Shown here: positions 1-7,357 of the stretch, piece by piece
How the letters are laid out: the number at the start of each line of letters is the position of its first letter
Numbering within the stretch: position 1 is the stretch's first letter
From: Alphaproteobacteria bacterium
GTDB taxonomy: Bacteria > Pseudomonadota > Alphaproteobacteria > Caulobacterales > Hyphomonadaceae
Direction of reading: 5' to 3'
DNA length: 64,000 nt
Assembly: GCA_016125405.1 (NCBI GenBank)
Contig: WGLW01000021.1
Location: forward strand, 62,001 to 126,000
Translations under genes and position numbers: made by a program
Notes under the pieces: generated by a model
Told to the model about the DNA's origin: nothing
The model's database searches: none
Seen by the model: only the letters and a program-made list of their open reading frames with translations

Positions 1-176
1 GCGGCGGCGTTGCGCCCACTGCCGGACAGCTCGACAAGTCGCATCGCAAGTTCGGCCCCAGTTTCAAGACCGACAATCCTGGCCTGATCCTGCTTGGCTG
101 GCTGCTGTCCACCTTCGCAGCGGCCCAGGGCGCCCCCTTCTGGTTCGACGCGCTGCGCCGGGTTCTGCGCCGCTAG
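1..176 (+). CDS. C-terminal fragment of an unidentified membrane protein
   Basis: Only the last 57 codons are inside the window; the frame is open from base 3 to the TAG at 174-176. The visible tail has one hydrophobic segment (GLILLGWLLSTFAAAQGAPF) followed by a short basic end (DALRRVLRR). The pattern LGWLL-x6-AQGAPFWFD resembles the C-terminus of a widespread group of uncharacterised membrane proteins, but the fragment is too short for a family call. The next gene starts 80 bases downstream on the same strand. Confidence 0.6.
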   Translation, partial: GGVAPTAGQLDKSHRKFGPSFKTDNPGLILLGWLLSTFAAAQGAPFWFDALRRVLRR

Positions 177-255
177 GAAGGCACTGCGCAACGCCGTTGC
201 CTTGGGGCCTGCGCAGGTCTCATGCTTGCGGCCGTCCTCGAAGGATCTGGTCGCC

Positions 256-648
256 ATGCGCGATTCCGCTATCCCGGCGCTCGTCCTGCTGGCGGCTGCC
301 GTCGCCGCGCCCGCCGCGCCGCAAGAGGCGCCGGGCCCCGATCTGCTCGACGCCCTTTCCGGCCGCTATTCCTTTGGTCTGGCCGAAAAGAAGCCTGAAG
401 GCTGCATCGTGACGCTTGAGGCGTCCGGGGATCAGGCGGTGCGCATGGGCGGGCGCTGCAAACGCTATGCGGTGCTTCACGAGATCACCCGCTGGGAGCC
501 TACGGGCGGCGGCGGCATCCGTTTGATGGGCGGCAAACCGCTGCGTGAAATCTCCGACTTCTCCCCGGTGCAGGACGGCAGCGGCGTCTATCTCCGCGGC
601 GGCTTCGCAGATGATTCCCAGATTTACGAGTTGCGTCCGCCCCAGTAG
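256..648 (+). CDS. Secreted AprI/Inh-like (protease inhibitor-type) protein
   Basis: A 130-residue protein with an N-terminal signal peptide (hydrophobic LVLLAAAVAAPAAP) and a small beta-rich body. A pair of cysteines (in EGCIVTL and GGRCKRY), the tryptophan in ITRWEP, and the ending GVYLRGGFADDSQIYEL fit the AprI/Inh fold, an eight-stranded barrel found in periplasmic inhibitors of metalloproteases and in many orphan lipocalin-like proteins. The start was chosen at the ATG preceding the signal peptide, with AAGGAT about a dozen bases upstream; a longer open frame begins at 94 but its extra residues look non-coding. No protease target is encoded next to it, although an M20 peptidase follows, so the inhibitor role is only a family inference. 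Confidence 0.6.
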   Translation: MRDSAIPALVLLAAAVAAPAAPQEAPGPDLLDALSGRYSFGLAEKKPEGCIVTLEASGDQAVRMGGRCKRYAVLHEITRWEPTGGGGIRLMGGKPLREISDFSPVQDGSGVYLRGGFADDSQIYELRPPQ

Positions 649-723
649 GCGTGCAACCCAATTGCGCTTGGCGGCCGGGACATGACGTGATCCTCTCCCT
701 TCAAACGGAACAGGGATTCAGTC

Positions 724-2181
724 ATGCCGAGCCGCCATTTTCTTGCAGCAACGGTCCTCGGCGCCATGGCGGTCAGTGCAGGCGCATTCCCCGTGCTCGC
801 CAAGGCGCCGAGCAAGGCCGAGAACGCCAAGGCCCACGCCGAAGCCACTCAGGGCGAGCCGGCCTTCAAGGCGCTCTACAAGGAGCTGATCGAGATCAAC
901 ACCACGTTGTCGGTGGGTTCGTGCACCAAGGCCGCCGAGGCGATGAAGGCGCATCTGGTCGCCGCAGGTTATCCCGAAAGCGATCTCCACATCATCCTGT
1001 CGCCCGAACGCAAGCAGGATGGCAACATCATTGCCGTTCTGCCGGGAGCGGATCCTTCGCTCAAGGCCCTGCTCCTGCTGGCGCACATCGACGTGGTCGA
1101 GGCCGACCGGGCAGACTGGGTGCGCGATCCGTTCAAGCTGACCGAGGACGGCGGCTACTACTACGGACGCGGCACGGCGGACGACAAGGCGATGGCCGCG
1201 ATCTTCACGGACTCGATGGTCCGCTTCAAGAAGTCGGGCTACAGGCCGAAGCGCACGATCAAGCTCGCGCTCACCTGCGGCGAGGAAAGCGCCGACACCA
1301 CGCCGGGCGCCAGCTACATCGTCGACAACTACCGCAGTCTCATCGACGCCGCCTTCGCGCTCAACGAGGGCGCGGGCGGACAGCTCGATCCAGCGACCGG
1401 AAAATACATCTTCAATGGCGTCCAGGCGGGCGAGAAAGTCTATCAGGACTATACGCTGGAAGTGACAAACCCCGGCGGCCATTCCTCGCGGCCAATGCCG
1501 AACAACGCGATCTACCACCTCGCCGCCGGCCTGCTCAAAGTCCAGCAGCTCGACTTCCCGGTCGAGTTCAATGACGCTACGCGCGGCTTCTTCGCGCGCA
1601 TGGGCAAGCTTCAGGGCGGCGCCATGGGCGCGGACATGATCGCCGCCTCGAAAGGCGACAAGGCCGCGATCGAGCGGCTGAAGAAGGACCCGGGCGCCAA
1701 CTCGGTGCTGCACACCAACTGCGTCGCGACCCAGCTCGCGGCGGGCCATGCGCCCAATGCGCTGCCGCAACGCGCCACCGCCAACGTCAATTGCCGAATC
1801 TTCCCGGGCCACAGTCAGGATGAGATTCTCAAGACGATCCAGGATGCGATCAACGATCCAGAAGTGAAGGTGACGCTTCGCGATCCGGCGGAAAAGGTCT
1901 CGCCGCCGCCGCCACTGACGCCGGAAATTCTGGGGCCTATCGAAACGTTGACGGAGGCGATGTGGCCGGGCGTGCCGGTGATCCCCGCCATGGCCGCCGG
2001 CGCCACCGACGGCCGCTTCCTCACTGCGGCCGGCATTCCAACCTATGGCGTCTCCGGCATTTTCGCGGATCCGGCGACCACCAACATGCACGGCCTCAAC
2101 GAACGGGTGAAGGTGACGTCGCTGCTTGAAGGCCGCGAGTTCCTCTACCGTCTCGCAAAGATGTACGCGGGGGGGAAATAG
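724..2181 (+). CDS. Secreted M20-family metallopeptidase
   Basis: A 485-residue zinc peptidase of the M20/M25/M40 family, which removes amino acids from peptides or hydrolyses N-acyl amino acids. Visible metal and catalytic positions are H121 and D123 (LLAHIDVVEAD), D153/D154 (GRGTADDKAMAA), E187/E188 (CGEES) and H456 (NMHGLNERV). The dimerisation domain contains NPGGHSSRPMPNN. Residues 1-26 form a signal peptide (cut after VLA), so the enzyme acts in the periplasm or outside. Length is normal for secreted members annotated as M20/M25/M40 family metallo-hydrolase. It stands alone, convergent with the SDR gene that ends 9 bases away. The exact substrate cannot be read from the sequence. Confidence 0.92.
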   Translation: MPSRHFLAATVLGAMAVSAGAFPVLAKAPSKAENAKAHAEATQGEPAFKALYKELIEINTTLSVGSCTKAAEAMKAHLVAAGYPESDLHIILSPERKQDGNIIAVLPGADPSLKALLLLAHIDVVEADRADWVRDPFKLTEDGGYYYGRGTADDKAMAAIFTDSMVRFKKSGYRPKRTIKLALTCGEESADTTPGASYIVDNYRSLIDAAFALNEGAGGQLDPATGKYIFNGVQAGEKVYQDYTLEVTNPGGHSSRPMPNNAIYHLAAGLLKVQQLDFPVEFNDATRGFFARMGKLQGGAMGADMIAASKGDKAAIERLKKDPGANSVLHTNCVATQLAAGHAPNALPQRATANVNCRIFPGHSQDEILKTIQDAINDPEVKVTLRDPAEKVSPPPPLTPEILGPIETLTEAMWPGVPVIPAMAAGATDGRFLTAAGIPTYGVSGIFADPATTNMHGLNERVKVTSLLEGREFLYRLAKMYAGGK

Positions 2182-2190
2182 CGCGCGCGG

Positions 2191-3177
2191 CTAGCCGCCT
2201 GCATACCCGCCGATGATCGGAAGCACCTCGCCGGTGATGTAGCTGGAGCATTGGGGCGAGGCGAGGAAGACGAAGGCCGGGGCGATCTCTTCCGGCTGCG
2301 CCGGCCGCTTCATTGGCGTGTCCGCGCCGAACTTCGTGATATCGCGGGCCGACTTGTCCGCCGGATTGAGGGGCGTCCAGACCGGGCCCGGCGCAACAGC
2401 ATTCACGCGAATGCCCTTCGGAACCAGATGCGTCGCGAGGGATCGGGTAAAGGCATGAATGCCGCCTTTGGTGGTGGAATAATCCAGCAGGTCCTTGTTG
2501 CCCAACAGTCCGGTGACTGACCCGGTGTTCACAATGGCGCTCCCCGGTTTCATGTGCGGCACGGAGGCTTTCGACATGTGGTACATGCCATAGAGGTTGG
2601 TCTTCATCGTGCGGTCGAAATGCGCCTCGTCGAGGTCCTCGAAGTCGTCGACATGCTCCTGAAAGGCGGCGTTGTTGACCAGTACATCTAGCCCGCCCAG
2701 TTCCTCGACCGTGCGGGCTGCAGCCGTCTTGCAAAAGGCGGCATCGGCGATATCCCCCGACAGCAGGATGCATTTGCGACCCTCGTCATTGACGGCCAGC
2801 CGCGTTGTTTCCGCGTCTTCGTCCTCATTGAGATAGACGACCGCAACGTCCGCCCCCTCACGGGCAAACAGCACCGCCACGGACCTGCCGATGCCGGAAT
2901 CCGCACCGGTCACGATCGCGACCTTGCCCTCAAGCTTGCCTGACCCCTTGTAGAAAGGCGCGTCATACATGGGGGCCGGATCAAGGTCTTCCTCGGAGCC
3001 CGGCTTGGCCTGGTGCTGCCTCGGAAGCGGCGGTTCCGGATAATGGCGCGCGCCAGCCTGCATGGCGCCGCTTCTCGACCTTCCGTCGTCCCTGTCGGCA
3101 CTCTCCTTGGCGTCCACCTTTTCCTGTATTTTTCGGTAGGTTGCGGCGGCCGTATCCGCCTGGTCTTGTTTCGACAT
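2191..3177 (-). CDS. Short-chain dehydrogenase/reductase, YghA-like
   Basis: A 328-residue NAD(P)-dependent oxidoreductase. The Rossmann core begins near residue 80 with VAIVTGADSGIGRSVAV, followed by LVNNAAF, the catalytic serine in NTGSVTG, and the Y-x3-K pair in DYSTTKGG; the end SSYITGEVLPIIGGYAGG is typical of classical SDRs. The first 80 residues form a charged, proline-rich extension (ARHYPEPPLPRQHQ) and the segment DAPFYKGSGKLEGK, characteristic of the YghA/YhdF/YhxC group often linked to general stress. Substrate unknown. It is monocistronic, convergent with the peptidase gene and separated by 122 bases from the receptor gene end at 3300. Confidence 0.92.
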   Translation of the reverse strand: MSKQDQADTAAATYRKIQEKVDAKESADRDDGRSRSGAMQAGARHYPEPPLPRQHQAKPGSEEDLDPAPMYDAPFYKGSGKLEGKVAIVTGADSGIGRSVAVLFAREGADVAVVYLNEDEDAETTRLAVNDEGRKCILLSGDIADAAFCKTAAARTVEELGGLDVLVNNAAFQEHVDDFEDLDEAHFDRTMKTNLYGMYHMSKASVPHMKPGSAIVNTGSVTGLLGNKDLLDYSTTKGGIHAFTRSLATHLVPKGIRVNAVAPGPVWTPLNPADKSARDITKFGADTPMKRPAQPEEIAPAFVFLASPQCSSYITGEVLPIIGGYAGG

Positions 3178-3299
3178 GACTCAAGGCTCCGTGCGTTCAA
3201 CTTGAATGAACGAACGGCGGCCGGCCTTGCCTGTTCCCATGCCCTCTACCATTCCCTGCTCGACCCGGCGCCTGGCCGGGCAAGCGGAATCACGCCCTC

Positions 3300-5336
3300 C
3301 TAAAAGCCCACAGTGTAATCAACGTGCAGCGTTCGCCCGGTTCCGAGATTGCCGACCGGATATCGCGTGGTCGTCCCGTCGATGCGACCGCGTGCGTAAG
3401 AGGAATAGTATTCCTCATCGAACAGGTTCTCGATGCGAAGGCCGATGCGCTGTTTGCGAGAGCTGTCGAGATACCAGCGACCTGTCAGGTCCACGACGGT
3501 ATAATCGCCGTAGTTCGGGTCGGCGACGCCAGCCACGCTGGTGACGGTATCGCCGACATAGATCACCGATGCGCCGAGGCCGACCGGAAGGGTATCCGGC
3601 GCCCAGTCGATCTGAAGCTTCACCGTATCCTTGGGAATGTCGGGGATCTGGCCGATGCCGGAATTCTTCACTTTCGAGTCTGTGTGCGTCCAGTCGGCGC
3701 TGGCGGTAAAGGCGCCGAAGACGGCTGCGGCAAAGGCCTCGGCGCCATCGGTCGTGACGGGCGTACCGTTGTTGTCGAACGTGTCGTAGCAGCCTTCCGG
3801 GCCTACGGTGATGGAGCAGTCCGCCTGATCGAGATGGCCGGGCGCACCGGCGGGCCGGTCCTCCGGGATTTCAATGATCTGGATCAGGTCCTTGATGCGG
3901 CGGTGGAAGCCGGTGACCTCCCATGTGAACCAGTTGAGGCGGCCGCCCAGGGCGAGTTCGTAGTTCTCGCTCTTTTCGCCAACCAGGTTCGGGTTGCCCT
4001 GCTCGCAGCAATCGTCGTTGACGAAGAGTTCGTAGGCGTCCGGCAGGCGGAACGACGTGCCGGCCATGGTGCGCGCATAAAGCCAGTCGTTGATGTCGAG
4101 TTTGCCCGAGGTGTTCCACACCGTCGTCGTCTCGTCTTCCTTGGTTATGTTGGTGCGTACGCCGACAGCGAGGCTAAGTCCTTTCAGCACAGGCGCCCGG
4201 TAGCGCACCTGCGCAAAGGGCGCGGTTACGTATTCCGTCTGTTTCTCGATGCGGAAAACCTGGTCGCGGCCATTGTAGTTCTGATAATCGAGCCCGCCGA
4301 GCACATCGAGACTGGGCGTCAGGCTGTACTGGCCCAGCAGGTTGACGCCGTAATCCTTGTATCCCCAGAACTCGTTGTCATCCTGAACGATCAGCGTGCC
4401 GTCCGGCGGTTCGTTGTTGTCGATCTCGGTGAAGTGCGTCGTCCACCAATGGTAATAGCCCTTTACGAAGAACGAGAGCTTGTCGGTCGGCGTCCAGTCG
4501 ATCTTGGTGGAAAGAATATCCTCGACACGCTTGTTGAACTCCGTCGCCACCTGGCTGGGCGCAGCGAAGTCGAGTTTTGCGTCCGTGTGGATGTAGTTCA
4601 CCGAAGCTTTCAGCGCGTCGGAGAATTCGTATCCGTATTTGGCGCCCAGCGTGGTGACATTGTAGCCGCGATCCCGGTCTGTCGCGCTCGGCTGATAGTC
4701 CTGGTCGCGATAGGGCTTGATGCCGTCGGCCTCATCATGGCTGCCGAACAGGACATAGCTGGAATTGCCGAAGCTGCCGCTGTCGAAGGCGCTGATATGA
4801 CGGCCGTCATTGGTGTCGGTGCCGAGGCTGAATTCGCCTTCATGGTCGCGGGTAAAACCGCGCGTCACGATATTGATCGCGCCGGACGTCGCCGAGGTGC
4901 CGTAGAACAGGCTCTGCCCGCCCTTCAGAACCTCGATCTTGTCGATCATGTGCGAGGGAATCGTGTCGAGCGGCGTCGTCGTCGTGTAGAGCCGGTTCGA
5001 AATGCGCACGCCGTCCAGCAGCCAGATCACATCCTGCTTGCGACCACCGAGCAGCGACACATTCACATAGTCGAAAGCGCCGTTCTTCGGGGCGATGTAG
5101 AGACCCGGAACCTTCATCTGCAGCGCCTGCGACGCATCATCGAAACCGCCGTTCTTGATGTCTTCTGCGGTGACCGTCTCGACCCGCGAGCCATAGTCGG
5201 ACAATTCCGTGGCCAGCGATTCCTCGAGTTGCCCCCAAACCTCGACGACGTCGGTCGGCGAGGTCTGCGCAACGGCTGGCGAGCAGACAAGCATCATCGT
5301 GGCGAGCGCAGCGGTCGCGCGAAGCTGGTATTTCAT
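3300..5336 (-). CDS. TonB-dependent outer-membrane receptor
   Basis: A 678-residue receptor. Residues 1-23 are a signal peptide ending AVAQ. The plug domain carries LLDGVRISNRL and IDKIEVLKGGQSLFYGTSA, the usual plug signature, followed by a barrel rich in aromatic strands and the terminal GRTLHVDYTVGF. The cysteine pair CCEQGNPNL in an extracellular loop is unusual. The start is fixed by GGGAGGGA upstream of the ATG; a frame extending to 5750 has no start support. The gene lies downstream of, and co-directional with, the GntR-type regulator, with a TTGTATACAA palindrome in the gap. Substrate is not evident; the neighbourhood (CphA-like ligases) makes a peptide or peptide-derived ligand a reasonable guess, no more. 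Confidence 0.93.
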   Translation of the reverse strand: MKYQLRATAALATMMLVCSPAVAQTSPTDVVEVWGQLEESLATELSDYGSRVETVTAEDIKNGGFDDASQALQMKVPGLYIAPKNGAFDYVNVSLLGGRKQDVIWLLDGVRISNRLYTTTTPLDTIPSHMIDKIEVLKGGQSLFYGTSATSGAINIVTRGFTRDHEGEFSLGTDTNDGRHISAFDSGSFGNSSYVLFGSHDEADGIKPYRDQDYQPSATDRDRGYNVTTLGAKYGYEFSDALKASVNYIHTDAKLDFAAPSQVATEFNKRVEDILSTKIDWTPTDKLSFFVKGYYHWWTTHFTEIDNNEPPDGTLIVQDDNEFWGYKDYGVNLLGQYSLTPSLDVLGGLDYQNYNGRDQVFRIEKQTEYVTAPFAQVRYRAPVLKGLSLAVGVRTNITKEDETTTVWNTSGKLDINDWLYARTMAGTSFRLPDAYELFVNDDCCEQGNPNLVGEKSENYELALGGRLNWFTWEVTGFHRRIKDLIQIIEIPEDRPAGAPGHLDQADCSITVGPEGCYDTFDNNGTPVTTDGAEAFAAAVFGAFTASADWTHTDSKVKNSGIGQIPDIPKDTVKLQIDWAPDTLPVGLGASVIYVGDTVTSVAGVADPNYGDYTVVDLTGRWYLDSSRKQRIGLRIENLFDEEYYSSYARGRIDGTTTRYPVGNLGTGRTLHVDYTVGF

Positions 5337-5411
5337 CTGGGCGTCCCTCCCGGTTTGGCCGGCGGCGCACGGCCAGCACGACTCCAAGGGTGTGTAGGGC
5401 ATCGCGTCCAT

Positions 5412-5423
5412 ATTGTATACAAT
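5412..5423. promoter_or_regulatory. Perfect ATTGTATACAAT palindrome, likely GntR operator over the receptor promoter
   Basis: The 12-base perfect palindrome contains TTGTATACAA, the form commonly bound by FCD-type GntR regulators (TNGT/ACNA half-sites). It sits about 75 bases upstream of the receptor start and, read on the minus strand, its right half supplies a TACAAT that could serve as the -10 element. A GntR-type regulator is encoded immediately upstream, so local repression of the receptor is the simplest reading; this is inferred, not shown. Confidence 0.65.
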
Positions 5424-5460
5424 TTTGTAGGCGATACGGAGTGATCGCGCAGCCGTTCGC

Positions 5461-5475
5461 TGACGCAGTGCGTCA
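5461..5475. repeat. 15-base perfect palindrome TGACGCA-G-TGCGTCA
   Basis: A perfect inverted repeat with a one-base centre lies in the gap between the regulator stop and the receptor. No T-run follows on either strand, so it is not a convincing terminator; with a 1-base centre it would make a poor RNA hairpin and looks more like a protein-binding site. Nothing else in the gap explains it. Confidence 0.4.
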
Positions 5476-5499
5476 TGGAGCAATCGACGGCGGAAAAGG

Positions 5500-6225
5500 T
5501 CAGGCCGCTCGCGCGCGGCGCGTGCGTTGCGGTTCGACCGGCGGATCGGCCTCCCGTACACGATCGCCGTGCACCTGGAGCATGCGTGCGGCGGCGATGG
5601 CGGCCGACTTGGCGTCGTGTTGCGCAACAGCGTTGTAGACGTCGCGCGCCAATTGCGCCGCTTCCTTACGTCCGTGTGCGGTAGACAGGTCGTGCAACGC
5701 ACGATCGTGGTGCGGCACTGCGGGGGCGGCGGCGCGAACGCGCTCCGCAATCACAGGTCCGGCGCCTTCGGCCAACGCACGCGAAAAACCAACGCGCAGG
5801 TGTTGCATCTCGCGCGCATCGCCCCCTTCGTCGGCGACGTGCAGCATCATGTCGACGAAACGCCGCATCACATGAAGTTGGTCCGTTGTCGCGCGATTGG
5901 CGGAATGTCGTGCGCAAAGTGACGACAGCGCCGAATGAAGTTCGATCAGATCGGGAATTGCGTCCGAACGGACCGAACGAACGCGCGCGCCCTTGTTCAG
6001 GACAATGTCCGCCAATCCCTGAGCTTCGAGCCGTTGCAACGACGCACGCACAATCGTGCGCGAAACGCCATGTGCGTCCGCCAGTTCGACTTCGCGCAAC
6101 GGGGCGCCAGGTCGCAAATCGCCGAGATGGATCAACATCGCGAGTTCATCGGCGAGTTTCGTCGATTGCGACCCATCGTCCGAAACGGCGGGAAGCGGCA
6201 TATAGTGTTGATGACCACAACTCAT
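5500..6225 (-). CDS. GntR-family (FCD-type) transcriptional regulator
   Basis: A 241-residue regulator. The N-terminal winged helix is seen in LADELAMLIHLGDLRPGAPL, REVELADAHGVSRTIVRASL and LEAQGLADIVLNKGARVRSV, the canonical GntR pattern. The rest is helical like FCD ligand domains, with IPDLIELHSAL, the H/R-rich middle and DVYNAVAQHDAKSAAIAAARMLQVHGDRV near the end. The start at 6225 is preceded by GAGGA; an open frame runs up to 6348 and an internal ATG lies at 6201. Codon choice (many CAA, TTG, GCA, TCG) differs from most neighbours. It reads toward the TonB receptor and is divergent from the ATP-grasp/Mur ligase pair, so it probably controls both. FCD ligands are usually small organic acids or amino acids. 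Confidence 0.85.
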   Translation of the reverse strand: MSCGHQHYMPLPAVSDDGSQSTKLADELAMLIHLGDLRPGAPLREVELADAHGVSRTIVRASLQRLEAQGLADIVLNKGARVRSVRSDAIPDLIELHSALSSLCARHSANRATTDQLHVMRRFVDMMLHVADEGGDAREMQHLRVGFSRALAEGAGPVIAERVRAAAPAVPHHDRALHDLSTAHGRKEAAQLARDVYNAVAQHDAKSAAIAAARMLQVHGDRVREADPPVEPQRTRRARAA

Positions 6226-6273
6226 CGACAACCGGTCCTCGAAACGCAACGGCCAACCGTAACGGCATGTCAT

Positions 6274-6285
6274 CCTGCATACAAT
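6274..6285. promoter_or_regulatory. Degenerate copy of the TTGTATACAA operator in the divergent region
   Basis: CCTGCATACAAT matches the perfect palindrome at 5412-5423 in 9 of 12 positions, with the half-site ATACAAT intact. It lies about 50 bases upstream of the regulator start and about 110 bases upstream of the ATP-grasp start, where an autoregulatory and divergent control site would be expected. One such half-site can occur by chance, so support is moderate. Confidence 0.4.
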
Positions 6286-6314
6286 CCACCGCAAACGGCC
6301 TAGACAACGCCAGG

Positions 6315-6340
6315 ACCGAACAGACGAACTTCCGTTCGGT
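6315..6340. promoter_or_regulatory. Inverted repeat ACCGAAC-N12-GTTCGGT upstream of the ATP-grasp gene
   Basis: Two 7-base arms in perfect inverted orientation separated by 12 bases lie about 50-75 bases before the ATP-grasp start, inside the divergent promoter region. A third ACCGAA copy occurs at 6386-6391 next to the start. Could be an operator or chance given the CGAAC-rich local composition. Confidence 0.3.
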
Positions 6341-6391
6341 TCGCCCATAACGGGAGTTATTCGATGCCGCCGAACGTTATCCAGGACCGAA

Positions 6392-7357
6392 ATGCGGCTG
6401 GTTGATCCACTTCGCTACGCATGTGACGCGGCGACGGCGTTCGGGGCCGACGTTCGGGTGCTGGACGACAACGGCTATCTGATACGGATTTCCGTCAACG
6501 ACCGTTCGATCGTTCTGGGCGCCGGTCCGGTCAGTCCATTCTTCATCAACAACGCAACGGCGGTTTCGATCGCACGTGACAAAGGATTTTCATCAACGAC
6601 CTTCACCGACCGGGGCCTGCCGGCCATTCCGGGAGAGGTTTTCTTTGCACATTCAAGGCGTGCGGCCCTGCGCGCGCCCGGCCGCGAGGCCGCCGACGCC
6701 CTTGCCCACGCCGCCCGCCTGGGCTTTCCCGTCTTCGCCAAGCCCTGCACCGGCGCCCGGGGAAATTACGCCGAGGTCGTCCGCGACGCCGCCGCCCTTG
6801 AGGATTACATCGGCCGCCTCGCGGTGGACTTCGAGGCCTTCCTGATCCAGCCGGTCGTCCAGGGCGTCGAGCACCGGGTGCTGATTCATGACGGCCGGTC
6901 CATCTTCCATGCCGTGAAGCAGCCCGCCGCCCTCACCGGGGATGGCGTTTCCACCCTCTCAGCCCTGCTGGACCGCCTCAACGCCGGCTTCCCGGGCAGC
7001 GGCCTCTCGCCGTGGCCGGCCAGCGTCATCGCCGACGAGCCGCAACGCATCCTGGCCGCGGGCGAGCGGTTTTCCCTCCCTGGCCGCCGCAATCTCAGCG
7101 CCGAGGGGGACATCGCGAGCTTCAGCACGGAGGTTCCACCCGTCCTCCACGCCCTCGCCCGCGACGCCGTGGCCGCTGTCGGCCTGCGGTTCGGCGCCGT
7201 GGACATCTTCGACGTTTCGCCCCGGAGTGACCTTGGCGACCTGCTCATCATCGAGGTGAACGGCAATCCCGGCCTCCGCACGCTGGAGCTGGCGGGTCGC
7301 TCCGACATCATTCGCGAGATCTGGACGGACATGCTTCGCGAGAGCCTTGGGACATGA
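6392..7357 (+). CDS. CphA-like ATP-grasp amide ligase
   Basis: A 321-residue ATP-grasp enzyme, predicted to form an amide bond through an acyl-phosphate. ATP-binding lysine K117 lies in FPVFAKPCTGARGN; HRVLIHDG and LTGDGVSTLSALL match the central strands of cyanophycin-synthetase ATP-grasp domains; NLSAEGD and the metal-binding IIEVNGNPGL (E288, N290) complete it. It lacks the CphA N-terminal domain and the fused Mur ligase module, but the next gene supplies a Mur/FolC-type ligase, with the ATG of that gene overlapping this TGA. The first ~90 codons use GCA, CGT, TCA and ACG like the neighbouring regulator, whereas the remainder has the GCC/CTG-rich style of the window. The product is unknown; it could be an amino-acid polymer, a short isopeptide or a modified peptide. 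Confidence 0.8.
   Translation: MRLVDPLRYACDAATAFGADVRVLDDNGYLIRISVNDRSIVLGAGPVSPFFINNATAVSIARDKGFSSTTFTDRGLPAIPGEVFFAHSRRAALRAPGREAADALAHAARLGFPVFAKPCTGARGNYAEVVRDAAALEDYIGRLAVDFEAFLIQPVVQGVEHRVLIHDGRSIFHAVKQPAALTGDGVSTLSALLDRLNAGFPGSGLSPWPASVIADEPQRILAAGERFSLPGRRNLSAEGDIASFSTEVPPVLHALARDAVAAVGLRFGAVDIFDVSPRSDLGDLLIIEVNGNPGLRTLELAGRSDIIREIWTDMLRESLGT

Noticed and set aside
718-2091. Open frame of 457 codons antisense to the M20 peptidase
   Set aside because: Shadow of a clear metallopeptidase gene.
3324-5444. Open frame of 706 codons antisense to the TonB receptor
   Set aside because: The minus strand has an unmistakable TonB receptor with signal peptide; high GC makes long antisense frames common.
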